This document shows, piece after piece, positions 1-12,539 of a DNA stretch of 60,000 nt. A program made the translations under genes and the position numbers. The DNA comes from Adiantum capillus-veneris (taxonomy: Eukaryota > Streptophyta > Polypodiopsida > Polypodiales > Pteridaceae): positions 143,355,640 to 143,415,639 of the forward strand of contig CM043955.1 of assembly GCA_014529385.2 (NCBI GenBank). Reading direction: 5' to 3'. The notes below the pieces were generated by a model, which was not told the origin of the DNA, did no database searches, and saw nothing but the letters and a program-made list of their open reading frames with translations. Within the stretch, counting starts at the first letter, position 1. Each line of letters starts with the position of its first letter.

Positions 1-3000
1 AATGAAAATGAATGGCTCTTAATAGCCAAATTTGTACTTTAAAAGCTCCAAAAGTTGGCTAAACACTAGCTCAAATGAAAAAATTTGCATTTTTAGACCA
101 AGCTATGAGCTAGCATTACAACTTTAATCCAAACATTTGGAATGGCTCTAATTAGCCAAATTTTGCAATAGATTGCAATGATGACCCCTTCTTGGATCAT
201 TTGGAATCACACACCTGCCACATCCCTTCACAAAAGACTCAAATCATTAGTGCTCTTTAGCTTTTGAACATCCAATACAAGCACTAAAAAATGCAAAAAG
301 CCAAGTTCAAATTTTTACACACACTCTTGTCCATCAAAACAAGCTCAATTTTAATGCTTTCAAATAATTTCCCATTCAATTCAAGCATTAAAAATGCACA
401 AGCAATGTTAAGTTTAAGCACAAAGTCCCGACCGAGCATCAACTTTATCATCCCATGTAGCTCTCAAACCCCATGCATGTCATACGGAATTTTTTTATTT
501 TTTTCATTTAGGGCAATGATAATGCAATCGAGCCAAGCACTAAAGCATGTTCTGCAACAAGCCAACCATGAGTGCAAAATACGACAATTTGTGCATAGAA
601 ATTATCACACAATCAAGCACACAACCGATGTATACATCATGCTCATATAGCACATATGGCATTTAGAGTAAATGATGAAGTGTCAATTGAGCTCTCTTGA
701 AGCATCAAAACCTTGTTTTGTATTATTGGCCATCATCCCTTCAAAAAAGATCATTGATTAGTAATTGCAGGAAGTTTTTATTCAAGACAAACTCCAAAAT
801 CTATCAAGCAATGCCAAGCTCAAGCACCACTCATCATGCAACTCTCATGCCTGCATGCATATCACAAGGAATTTTTCCATTTAGCATAATACATAAACCA
901 AGGCAATGAAAGTCATTTGTGCATTTCAAAAAGAGCTTGCCATTTATTGCAACAATGAAAATCAATCAAGTCGAGCCCTAAACCATGCACATGTTGAATT
1001 ATTGATCATTTGTGCATAGACACACTCATAGTACACGCAATAAATACCCACATACGTGAGAAAATATGGCATACATATCAGAAGAACTTCATCCCAAAAA
1101 CAAGGATTCCTCTTCACCTCACTTGAATGTTCATTAGTTGTGTGGGCTAGTTTTGACCAATCTCACCAGCAATGTGTTTTAGTTGGACTAGCATGAAATA
1201 AACTTATCTTTGAGTGTAGCCTGTGTGAGATCACGAATGCATTGTCAATGAATCACTAGTTAGCTCACAAAGACATGCATTAAACAGTCGCAACATTCGT
1301 CTTCGTTTCATTATTCCACTTTTGAAGGTGCAACCCCTAAAAACCAAATCAAATAGAAGAAAAAAATTCACTCTCATTGCATTGGTTTTTATTTTTTTGG
1401 GTAAAATTATCACAAGTCTACTTGAAATGAGTTCTTTGGAGTGAATTTAGGCACATGGTGAAGTCAAGGGTGTGAACGTCCTCTATTTTTATTTATTTTT
1501 ACTTTTGTTTTAAAGCTTTTTGACCTTCTGTGGCGACAGCAAACATGTGACAGGGGATCGAAGGCCAAGGTCATGGTGTTAAGCTTGAAGGAGACGAGAT
1601 CCTCTGGTGGTATACTAGAGTGAGGTGGGTGGAGGTTGTGCTTGCACCATAGGCAGGTCAGTGTAAGTAGCTCACTTGACGAGTATAGCACTCTTTATGA
1701 GAGCGATCGAGTGGGTATGACGGTTGGAGATAGGTTGTGTGGGTTTGAGAGGTGAATGGGTCCAATGCCAAGCATCTTGCAGGTCGTGCGACTCTACAAG
1801 AAGCTTGGTGTTTAACGTGTGTGTCTGTAGGTGTTTCAAGCTAGGCGGGCTAGCCAACAAGAGTCGGACAGAGCAAGAAATCCTGCAGCCAGTGCAAGCA
1901 GCCTACGACCGAGAGGATAGCACAAGATAGCACAAACTCTGCAAGAGAATCGCAATCTGAGCAAAGCGCAAGGCCAACAATTTCAAGATTTTCGTAGATG
2001 AGAGTGTCCACCGTGAGTTGGATCTATGCAAGACAGCAAGTCTCTGATTGTCTGCAGTGCAAGATGCCTGTTCTTACTGCAATAATATATATTGTGATAA
2101 TATGCATAGCGATACACCATTGAATTCATATAATCACAATTATGCTACATGCAAGCATAGTTTCAGATCAGTGCTAATTGAAGAAACACCTGCAATCAGA
2201 ATCTGGCATGATAATTCCGAATCTAGCACGACGACTTGACGAGCTTGAGGGCCCAATGAGGGGAGGCGGGGAAGAGAGAGAGAGTGAGAATTCTAGAGAA
2301 AATCCCGGTAGGAGATCAGGGGTCAGGGTCGCGACATGTGGAGTCCTTGGAAGGTAGCAAAAATAGCCGAGTATGAGCAGAGCTTTTGGCGGGTTGTGTG
2401 TGTGCATGCGCGCCATTCCAGGCATCATGTGTGTGTGTAAAGCTCAAAGGCTGCAGTCAATGAGCCTTTACAGGCTTGGCGAACCAAACAAAATTAGTGT
2501 GTGTGTGTGTACACTTTTGACAAGCGCCTCTTGCATCATGCATGAATGCCAATCCAGGCAAGGGAGGGCCAGTAGGGCATCATGGGTGTTCGCCATGGAG
2601 CCCGCCAGTGCACCGCAGGCTGAACCGGGTCTGTTTCACTAAAAGGATGTGTGTGTCGGGTATGCTCAATGCGATCTGGGTTGAGAGTCCGTCCAAGGCC
2701 GTCAAGTAGGGCTTGATAAAAAGGTGAGGGAAGGACTTTAAAAAAAAAAAAAAAAAAAAATTTCTCTTGGGGCTTGTTTCCACAGCCACAAGTGTCATGA
2801 AGAGAGTGTAAAGTATAATGCACACACAAATTATTGGGATGCCAATTTCAATGCAACACATAGATCGAAAAGTTTTGAATACATTCTTAACACAGTCGAT
2901 CATGCATACTCACCATGTATGAGGTCAATCAAGCAATTCTTGCAAAGTGTGTGCGAGTGTGTGTGGATTGGCGAGGAGCATAAAATCAAAATTCATACAT

Positions 3001-4581
3001 AAGCTCCACATTCATCCTCGCAAGTGTATTCCTCTCATGATATCAATGCTCAAAATTTTTTACAATGGCGCAAACAAAAAATGGATTCCAATCATATTCT
3101 TCACTCACATAAGCCTCAAATGAGCTATCATGATCTACTTCCATTCTAATTTCTATTGCAGACACGACATGTGGCGGAAAAAGACCCAAATTTATGGCAA
3201 GAAAAGAATGCACACACCAATCAAAATAATTGGACGCATTGACCATCATTTTAATCATTGCAACATAAATTGCTCATTTCATCTTCGAAAATTCCCAAAT
3301 TCAATACCACATTGCCATGTTCATACAAATTTTCAATCATAACAATGGCATACAAACAATTTGTCCACAATTGTGCATCGATTGAGCAATTAGCTTCAAC
3401 TGTTTTGTCAAATTTATGGTGCATCTACTAACCTTTAGCCACTTTAAATATCATAATTGGTAAAATACCAATTAATCATTCACAATTTAGGCATAATTGG
3501 CCATTAATCAGGCACACACACTTTTTTTTTGGCCGTCGATTTGTGAAAAATTTCATTAAACACTCATTGCATTTCATCAATTGCACACTTGATGATCACA
3601 CATTCATGAGTATATACTTGCTAAATTAACTCAATTTTAATCAAAAATTGATCCAATTTTAACTCAATTTAGCATTGCACACACACAAAAATTAGGTGCA
3701 CAAATCCAATTTTTTGCTCAATTAGCAACGAAATTAGGCCAATTCCTAATGTTTGCACACACATTTCTTGCAAAATCATCAATCTACAAGCATTTAGGTG
3801 TTCAATTTGACCATAAATATTCTCATGAAAGTTATTTAAAATGGGCACACACATTCAAATCTTGCCCTAATTTTGGCAATTAGGCCTACTCCATGACCGG
3901 AATAGCCTCACATACACATCAATTTAGTGATTTGCACACACAATTTATGCAAAACTACCATTCCTCAAGCATCTAGGCATCCAATTTCATTCCAATTTCA
4001 TCAAATTAGGCATAAATTCCATCAATTAGGCACACACACTTAATTTTAGCAATGATTTAGCAACTCAATGGGATCAACTTAATCAATCAAAAATTAAACG
4101 GAGTAGGTCAATCCACTTACAATTGATTGTATCCAAGCTAACCTTGCTTCACACGACGATTCCATCATGCACACACATGTGTGCAACTCCAATTCGGTCC
4201 AAAATTGATCAAAAAATTGACCAAAATCAACACTCAATCACATGATTAGTTAAGCATAGATTAGAGCAATTAAGAGTGATGATCCTCCTCAATTAAGGGG
4301 ATTTCGCATACAATCCAAATCAAAATTAGTGGTTAGGTTAGCACAATTAGCATGAAATTAGCATGGAATTAGTACGATTAGCACGAAATTAGCATAAATG
4401 GGATGCAAAATTAGCAAAATCAAAAGAGAATTTAGGGGTTTTTGGGGTGAAATGACTCTATACACATCCAATTAAACCTAATTACACTACACACAAAACA
4501 AATCCTACCTAATTACAAGAAATCGGTAATCAAATTCCTCTTATCTTTCGCAACCTCAACTCCACTAGCGTAGGCAACCCG
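1..4581 (-). mobile_element. Non-coding internal region of LTR element, family A copy 1
   Basis: This AT-rich stretch lies inside (minus-strand downstream of) the primer-binding site at 4582-4599 and the LTR at 4601 onward, and it runs off the left edge of the window. I find no gag, protease, RT or integrase motif on either strand; the longest open frames are about 100 codons and look like chance. It is rich in short words such as CACACACAC and AATTTTAGCAA, the same texture (reverse-complemented) as the leader of the plus-strand element at 20931-22560. A 19-20 bp A-run lies at 2742-2760, and 1560-2700 is less AT-rich than the rest; neither is explained. More than 4.5 kb without coding suggests a large non-autonomous derivative (LARD-like) or a very long leader. 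The 3' LTR is not in the window. Confidence 0.6.
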
Positions 4582-4599
4582 TCCCCGGCAACGGCGCCA
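4582..4599 (-). other. Primer-binding site of family A copy 1
   Basis: Read on the minus strand this is TGGCGCCGTTGCCGGGGA, two bases after an LTR end of the form ...CCAACA. This is the primer site form common in plant Athila/Tat-type elements. The tRNA was not assigned by alignment. Confidence 0.85.
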
Positions 4600-4600
4600 A

Positions 4601-5580
4601 TGTTGGAGGCTCGCCATAGCATAGGCAATCTCCCACAAAATCTATCAATCCGGAGAGAAAGAGCATGACCCGCCGGCTAGGGCTTGGAGGCATCACACAA
4701 AGAATGTGCGAGAGCGTCATCGGATGCAAAGATTGAGAGGATTCAAGAGCGTGCATCCTCCAATGCAAATAGAAATCATCCCAAATCAACTAATGCTAAT
4801 CGCACATCAAGCATCAATTCAAGCAATCATCTACACACATCAAGCAACGAAGTGAAACACACTAATCTTGGAATCTCTCAAGCACAACTCTAATTACATG
4901 CATTGACGATTAAGCACACAAGATTGCATTCAAGTCGGCCACCCCAACCATGCCAATCATGGTGTCCAAATCAAGTCACAAACAATCAAATTAAGCTCAA
5001 GGCTTCTTAAACCTACACACACACACACAAGCACACCATTAGAGGACAACTCTAATCCCTCAATCACGAGTACGCCCACTCCGCTTAATTGAGAGAGTTA
5101 GATAAGGACTCCACTAATCGGAGAAGCTTAGCATAAGTAAGAGTTAGATTAGAGAAGATCAACACTTCAAAACAATGAAGGAAAGTAGATAAACATGATT
5201 GACAACATAATGAAGACTAGATTAATTGAGAGAGGATTACACTAATTACATGTGATTAGCACTAGCCTTCTAAGCATGGGCATTAAGCTCAAAGGCTAGG
5301 CCATCAAGACCTCCTCTAGGGAGAGAGTTCTCAAAAGGACCACTCAAGAATGACCTCTCATTAAGCATAGGGCTCTTTTATAGTTTTGGGCCTCAAACCC
5401 TTCAACTATGGGATAAAGTGAGCTCTCTAGCCTAGACTCATACAACTTTGGAACTCCTAAATGAGCCCAAGCCCTATACAATGAAAAGTAAATATTGTGC
5501 ACTATGGCACATTCACAACTTGGTGCATAAAATGGTGTAGCCGTTAGCCGCTTCTAATAGCGGACTTGAAATCTAAAAAT
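4601..5580 (-). repeat. LTR of family A copy 1 (minus strand; outer end approximate)
   Basis: The inner end is fixed by the primer site: the minus strand reads ...GAGCCTCCAACA then TT and the primer site. The last ~90 bases match the LTR end at 20820-20910 (shared words such as CCCTAGCC and TCCGGATTGAT), so the two belong to one diverged family. A TATA-like box (TATAAAAG on the minus strand) is at 5375-5382. No second LTR is in the window, so the outer boundary, somewhere before the microsatellite at 5610, and any target duplication cannot be fixed. Confidence 0.6.
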
Positions 5581-5608
5581 TCAAAGAGACGCAGAGTTTT
5601 TCAAAGAG

Positions 5609-6719
<1,111 letters not shown>

Positions 6720-6739
6720 AAAATTATTTGTTTACTAGC

Positions 6740-8340
6740 CTCTATTTTGAGCACAAAAGTTTCATGGAGTCCACTATAGCTAAAATGGGTGCAATAGCTA
6801 GAATGACCTTTAGTGCATCAAAACTTTGTTGTTGAGATTCACCCCATTGAAAGGTTTTTCCCTTGGATTTCAGTTGGTCCATCTTAGGAACAACAATTCA
6901 AGCATAGTTTTTAACAAACCTTTGGTAAACACCCGTAAATCCCAAGAAAATATAGAGCTCTTCTAATTCTTTTGGAGAAGGCCATTTACGAATGGCATCC
7001 ACCTTGGATTGATCCATATGAAGTTGGGTAATCGAAACTACATGCCCCAAATAGTGAATATCATCTTTCAAAAAGTCACACTTGGATTCTTTGGCATATA
7101 ATTTATATTGCATAATAAATCAAACACCTGCTTTAGTTGTTGTAAGTACTCTTTCTCAAAAACACTGGACAGTAGAATGTCATCGAGAAAAACAATGACA
7201 AATTTGTTGAGATATGGTTTCAAGACACTATCCATAACCGTCATGAAAGTATATGGTGCATTGGTTAACACAAAGTTCACAACCAAAAACTCTTAGTGTC
7301 CAAACCTTGTTCGAAAAGCAATTTTAGGTATATCAGCAAGCCTAATTTACACTTGATAATAGACTGATCGCATATCTATATTCTGGTAAAAATACGAGCA
7401 TGGATGAGTTTATTAAATAGCTCACCCACTTATGGTAATGAATACTTATTCTTAATAGTAATCGTGCTTAACACTAGGGTTGTTGAAGACAAGCCAATTT
7501 TGTGGCTATAAGCAAACGTTGTAAATTCTTCTTCTCATGAATGACTGAAAATCTCATCAAAAGCTTTCAGAGATTTTTTCTCAAGGCATGTAGGGAGTTG
7601 AAAAAATAGAAATATAAATTTCAAATAAAATTATTATTTTTCAAGTGCCATCTTTTAAGTGCAATCGAGCAAAAAATTGCTCAAAAGTTTTGATATCCCA
7701 TTTAGACCCCTCAAAAACCTTCAAAGAACATTGAAACTTTCTTGAAAAATTCATGGATATGTAAACAATGAAATTCTATTTTGTTTAAAAATGACTGGCT
7801 TGTTTCAAGCCTCAAAAAATATATGCTATCAAATTTAAAAAAGCCAATTTAAAAGCCAGTTTTGTGGCCTTTACTGTTTTTAGAAAATTAAGTTTTTTAA
7901 ATTGCACTTTTTGGGATAAATGGTATATCAATTCGTTCCTTCATGTGATATGACCTACATGACATCCTATGCTAATGTTTTTTTTGCAAAAAAAAGCTAG
8001 TCTTAGAGTCTATTTTATAGAATGAGGTACCAAGCCACTATTGCGGCTCAAACCGCGTAAGTGGCTCAAACACAAACCTAGTGTTAAACCACGATAATTT
8101 ATGCACATGTGCATACTACCATCCTTTTCTCTTCACCAATAGAGTAGGAGATACCCATGGTGAATAATTAGGCTGAATAAACCCTCTATTGAGATAGTCA
8201 GCAAGTTAACGTTCCACCTCAATAGCCTCAAAATGACACATTCTATAGGGTGGTTTACTAATGGGCCTACTACCTACAACCACATCTATGCCGTATTGCA
8301 CAAAACGTGTTGGTGGTAACCCTAGTGGTAAGTCTTCTAG
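6740..8340 (-). pseudogene. Ty3/gypsy reverse transcriptase and start of RNase H, degenerate
   Basis: Minus-strand reading gives a recognisable but broken RT. The N-terminal part (8340 down to 8088) contains PPYRMCHFEAIEVERQL, GFIQPNYSPW and a damaged ...KRKGW. After the insertion at 7472-8083 it resumes with TITIKNKYS, then a stop-ridden finger region (7300-7467), then the palm with FVIVFLDDILL (the YxDD catalytic site, here FLDD), then LGHVVSI and FLGFTGVYQRFVKNYA (6898-7113). The remaining part to about 6740 shows a decayed start of RNase H. Several stops and frame changes make it non-functional. The lineage within Ty3/gypsy is not certain. Confidence 0.85.
7472..8083. mobile_element. 612-bp TTAA-flanked inverted-terminal element (MITE-like)
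   Basis: The element splits the RT reading frame exactly. It is flanked by TTAA at 7468-7471 and 8084-8087. Its ends are CACTAGGGTTGTTG on the left and, reverse-complemented, CACTAGGTTTGTG on the right, so about 13 bp of imperfect terminal inverted repeat. Removing it plus one TTAA restores the RT motif as YRGLSTITIKNKY, the same length as the usual YRALNKITIKNKY. It has no coding capacity. A 4-bp palindromic TTAA duplication fits piggyBac-type or other TTAA-targeting transposons better than CACTA elements, which duplicate 3 bp, although the ends begin with CACTA. Confidence 0.85.
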
Positions 8341-8529
8341 AAACACATCTTTTTATTCCATTAAAAGGTATTTTAATTTACTAGCAACATTTGTTTGTTT
8401 TGGTGAAAGAGGAGTAGCAAGAGATGGAAGAGAAGAGAGAGAAGAATGCGGCATTGATGAATTGTCCTTGATTAAACTACTATCAAAATTTGACAAGAAA
8501 TGGCATAGAAAGTAGCACATAAAGAGTTA

Positions 8530-9215
8530 TTCTATTTTATCTTTAGAAGAAAGCTTCATAAGCTTGGCTGTTGAAAAAAGTGGTGAGAAAGGCACATTCT
8601 TCTCCCCCAACAGCAGCACACGCATACCATTGGATTCAAACATCAAATTACTATGCTCATAGCTACGCTTTAATGAGGACCCTAACCCACATAACCACTC
8701 CCAGCTTAGTACCACATCTACCCAGTCCATATTTATACTTCAAAATATAGGGTTATACGATACCCTTGAATCTCCAAAGGTACACCCTGTACTTGAATAT
8801 TCCACACTTTAGCATCATGGTCGTTAATCATGACTACCTTGTAGAGGTGGAAATTAGGTGTATGGTGCAAATTGAGCCGCTACACTAACTTATAGTTAAT
8901 AAAATTGTACAAGGCACCATCATCTATTAGGATTCTTACCTTGGGACCTTGGATAAACCCATGCATACGCACTAGCTCGTGTGGACCAAATATTGGTTGC
9001 CACATAGAGGTCGTAAGACAGCACTTGTAACACTGCTTTCAGTATGTGTTACATCCACATTGAAAAAATAAGAAAAGGAATTTAGGGAAGCAATTGCACC
9101 ATGTGCAAAACTTTCTTCCTACCCTGGGTAAAAGACTTCTCCTTGGGATAATGCTTTTTGTCGTGTCTGCTTCATAAGCAATTAAAACATAAATTATCCT
9201 TCTTTGCTTTCTCAA
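8530..9215 (-). pseudogene. Gypsy zinc knuckle and retropepsin region, degenerate
   Basis: On the minus strand, about 9215-9130 gives DNLCFNCL followed by a stop, then SRHDKKHYPKEK. This is a decayed CCHC zinc knuckle with the final Cys replaced by Tyr. About 8960-8900 gives DDGALYNFINYKLV, corresponding to the retropepsin D-S/T-G-A-x-x-N-F-I active site with Ser/Thr replaced by Asp/Gly. The following flap and WLWGLG-like segment run to 8530. Stops interrupt the frame. It lies between the gag fragment at 9266-9780 and the RT, in the usual gag-PR-RT order. Confidence 0.7.
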
Positions 9216-9265
9216 ACTCTTCACTAGACAAATGGCCCCTAGGTCCCATGGGCTTTATGGACGCA

Positions 9266-9780
9266 TCAAATGCAGCTACAATATCCTATTATGACCATGA
9301 GATACACTACATTTGAAGTGTCAGGCATGTGTATGCTATGCAATTCATTTTCATCTAGATCATCATGGATAGGAGCCTGCACTATAGCTTCCTCAAACGT
9401 CTTGGGATCCTTGGTTTTAACATGCTTCTTAAGCTCTAGTATTAACCCATGAATGAACCCATGCACCTACTCTAAGGAGTCTAGACCCTCAAGCTTGAGG
9501 ATCACATCATGATAGTGTGAGATATACTCAAGTAGTGTCTTATGTTGGTGCATAGAGCACTTATCCCATGCTGTCCAATTTCTGTATGTTTCATTGGTGG
9601 GTAGAAATTCCTTTCTAAGCACGTCCACAAAGGCCACCCATATATGTGGTATGATTCCCTTCTCCTTGAGCGACATCCACCACTTATAGGCTTTATCCTC
9701 TAGTTTTAGACTTGTTTGTAGTGCCTTGAATGCATCTGGAGTTCATCTAAGATCATGAATTCCATCTCATTTTCCAGAAA
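9266..9780 (-). pseudogene. Gypsy gag fragment (retrotransposon gag domain)
   Basis: Minus-strand reading from about 9780 shows LEDKAYKWWMSLKEKG, then WVAFVDVLRKEFLP, then YISHYHDVILKLEGL, a break, and HGFIHGLILELKKHVKTKDPKTFEEAIVQA. This follows the order of the Retrotrans_gag capsid domain (W-W, F...F, Y...F..L, F..GL, ...A). A stop at about 9466 splits it into two pieces. No LTR could be assigned to this element on either side, so it is an internal remnant. Confidence 0.75.
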
Positions 9781-9899
9781 TATAATCACTGTATCTTTGT
9801 TGTGCTCATTTTCCTCCCCTCAAAAGGTCGGTGGCTTAGTGTTTTTCAACGAATCATCCACTCTTTCTAAGAGAGAAGGGGCAACATATCCAGCTTAGA

Positions 9900-11001
9900 G
9901 CCTTGTTCCTACAAACCATGTAATGGAAATGGCCTACGAACTTCGAGAGTAGCGGAATTAGGAAATTAAGTGAAGCACTTTTGAGAGATTACTTTGTGAG
10001 CATAGCGGGTGAACCTAATTGATGGTAACAACACAAACATGGTACCTAGTTAACTTGGCATGAACAATACTTTTGCAAGAGAGAGGTTTTAGAGAACATG
10101 ACAATAGGCGAGGACTGGATTCATATGGATCCGGTCCCCCCTCTAATAGGCATTTGTATTATAGTTTCTCCCATTAAGAGAGACTTGGTACAATACAATC
10201 TTTGTGTTCCTTGTGACCCGTGTGATGCAATGAAGATGGAAAGCTTCATGCATCACAAGCATAACATAAACTACGGTAGAAAGCATTAACTATCCCAAGC
10301 CTCAGTCCCAAGGCCTCAAACACCTTCAAAGGTGGAGAGAGCTAGCGGGGAATGACGGTAGGGAAGAGGAAGAAGAAACATTCCATAGGAGAAAGAAATA
10401 GTTCCTCACTTAACTTACTCTTCTTTCTATCATACATAATAGCATAGTTATGGAGATGGAGAAGATGGAAAGCTTAAGCATTGAAGCATGGCTTCTGGTT
10501 GGGTTTCCATTCCATAGCCAAGAGTGTTGATGTAGGCTCTCACTTCTCACAAGCTTGGAGAAGGAGGTGGAGTTCCTCAACTTTCACCAAGTGAGAATGC
10601 CCCTGCCAATGAGTGTGTGTGTGTGGAGTATATCCCCCTAGCACCCCCCTTACTTGCTTTGGGCAAAATTTCTACATGCTGCAAGCTCATCGTACCCCTC
10701 TCCCCCTAGCCAATCACATGCAGTATGCAGTCAAGTACATGGGTAGTCTTTTGAAAAGTGTCCTCCTTACCCCTTAGAGAGAGAGAGAGCTTGAAAATAT
10801 CTAGATATTTGTTGGATGGAATTAGAAGCTCATTGGACCCCTCTTTAGCCCAACTAATAGCATTCAAGCACACCATGTGGTTAAGCTTAGTGAGAGTCTT
10901 TAGTGAGAGTCTGACATGTGTTCCATGTGCCCTTTTAGAAAAGGGGTGCCCCTTGGGTGAGTGGAAGGTTAGGTCAAGGATTCCCCTAACTTTGGGACTT
11001 T
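9900..11001. other. No gene seen
   Basis: I find no coding motifs on either strand. Overlapping antisense ORFs at 10706-11045 mirror each other and match nothing I know. A GAGAGAG-rich stretch lies near 10780. Confidence 0.5.
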
Positions 11002-11275
11002 TATGCATAGTAAGCTTCTCACGAAACTTCCTCATAAGTGTGTAGGGTCTCTTTTTGACTCAAGCATCTTACCCCCCATGCATAAGAAGCTTCTCAAGAA
11101 ACTTCCTCATTAAGTGTGTAGGGTCTCTTTTTGACTCAAGCATCTTACCCCCTCTGCATAGGAAGCTTCTCAATCAACTTCCTCATTAAGTGTGTAGGGT
11201 TTTTTTTTGACTCAAGCATCTTACCCCCCATGCATAGGAAGCTTCTCAAGTAACTTCCTCATTAAGTGTGACAAG
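11002..11275. repeat. 76-bp tandem repeat, about 3.5 copies
   Basis: Units begin with ATGCATA(G/A)GAAGCTTCTCA at about 11002, 11078, 11154 and 11230 (periods 76, 76 and 76). Each continues with AACTTCCTCATTAAGTGTGT and TTTTTGACTCAAGCATCTTACC. The last unit is cut off by a different ending (GTGACAAG). Confidence 0.93.
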
Positions 11276-11317
11276 TACCTCAAGTACGTTAGTCATCAAG
11301 CATGACAAGCACCTTAG

Positions 11318-11395
11318 GTGGAGCTCCCACCTCAAGCTCAGCCCTAGCTTGCCTAAGGTCAAAGGCAAGTTTAGGTTGGGTTCCCACCTCAAGCA
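11318..11395. repeat. Flank unit repeated at 12178-12245
   Basis: The text from TCAGCCCTAGCTTGC through TTCCCACCTCAAGC reappears after the solo LTR at 12178. The LTR therefore landed inside a short tandem duplication of about 60 bp. Confidence 0.85.
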
Positions 11396-12172
11396 TGTCA
11401 AGTAGTAGCCTGATTTACCCTTGTAATTTTCCGTGGTAAAAGCGCACATTTGTAAGGCCCCCATTATGAGGAGAAGACATCGTGCGTGAAGGAAAATCAC
11501 TCGTCGGAAACCAAAATTTTCACGGGGCCAAAAATCAGAGGCAACTTTAGGGGCCTCGGGGGCGGAAGCCCCCTGAGACTTTTTTTTCCCTCGCCAGAAT
11601 ATTATGGCCGGACGGCGGCCGAAAAGTGGTCAAAAAACAACTGTCGGTTGGCCGGTGGCCGGTAGTCAATGGCCGGTGGCCGGTGGTCGAAAGTCAATGG
11701 CCGGTGGCCGAATTCAATGGCCGGTGGCCGAATTCAAAAGCGGACTTGTCTTCTCAAGGGCAGCCACACATGGGCGGATTGGAGGGTCTGATTTGGACTT
11801 ATCTACACAAGGGCGGCTACACATGGCTGCCTCTCATGAGAGAGGGCAGCCCTTTTGGCCTATAAAAGGAGGCCATTTCTACACACATTTCATAGAGTGT
11901 GAAGTTGATGCAACAAGGTGAGTGTGAGGTGGTGAGAGTGAAGCAAGGTGGGAGCTCCATTAAGGGTATAATCCCTTTGTAAACTACTTCTTGTTTTGAA
12001 GTACTAAAGCCATTGAGTGGCTGCTTTCCCGTGGACGTAGCCCACATTGGGTGAACCACGTATATCGTGTGTACTCTCTCTCTCTACTCTATAATCTCGT
12101 GTATGTAAATCTGTCTCTCTCCATTAAGTAATCTACTCAATTATCTATTTAGCTACGTCTTATTTCCTAACA
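11396..12172 (+). mobile_element. Solo LTR with 5-bp target site duplication
   Basis: The 777-bp unit starts TGTCAAGTAG, ends TTTCCTAACA, and is bracketed by AAGCA at 11391-11395 and 12173-12177. The terminal TGT...ACA and 5-bp duplication define a complete LTR with no internal region. A TATA box, TATAAAAGG, is at 11861-11869. The stretch CCGTGGACGTAGCCC...GGGTGAACCACGT at about 12030-12062 is a hallmark I associate with Ty1/copia LTR R-U5 regions. Upstream of TATA, 11604-11745 is a GC-rich minisatellite of TGGCCGGTGGCCG words, so the ORFs reported there are repeat artefacts. Origin by LTR-LTR recombination is inferred. Confidence 0.88.
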
Positions 12173-12249
12173 AAGCACAACCCTAGCTTGCTTAAGGTCA
12201 AAGACAAGTTTAGGTCGGGTTCCCACCTCAAGCTCAATCCTAGCTTGCT

Positions 12250-12539
12250 TAAGTTCGAAGGACTTTTAACACTAACCATTGGAGGTATTTAATGAAGCTA
12301 ATCCTAAGGTCTTTTAAGCTCCATAAATTAACCTTTCTCTTTGATAGACCATCTCTCATTTGGGCCCCTTTACCATTGGCCCCGTGTTGGGATAGATCCG
12401 TAAGCACATGTCTATATTCTAACCCTTGTTCTCGTTTATTATCCCACATTAAATGATCAATTTAATATGAGAAAATCATTTGGGTTGGTTAGATATTAGA
12501 TATTTAATGACATTACCTCTCTCTTGAAATCATAGTCGT
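12250..12539. other. No gene seen
   Basis: This is AT-rich sequence between the flank duplication of the solo LTR and the family B LTR. No motif is recognised. Confidence 0.5.

Noticed and set aside
1464-2642. Host exon in the less AT-rich stretch 1560-2640
   Set aside because: Overlapping short ORFs on both strands, no conserved motif, no clear splice-linked frame.
2640-2765. SINE or LINE tail ending in the A-run at 2742-2760
   Set aside because: No A/B box pair, no RT and no target duplication could be found around the A-run.
7472-8083. CACTA-superfamily transposon
   Set aside because: Ends begin CACTA but the target duplication is the 4-bp TTAA, not 3 bp, and no transposase is present.
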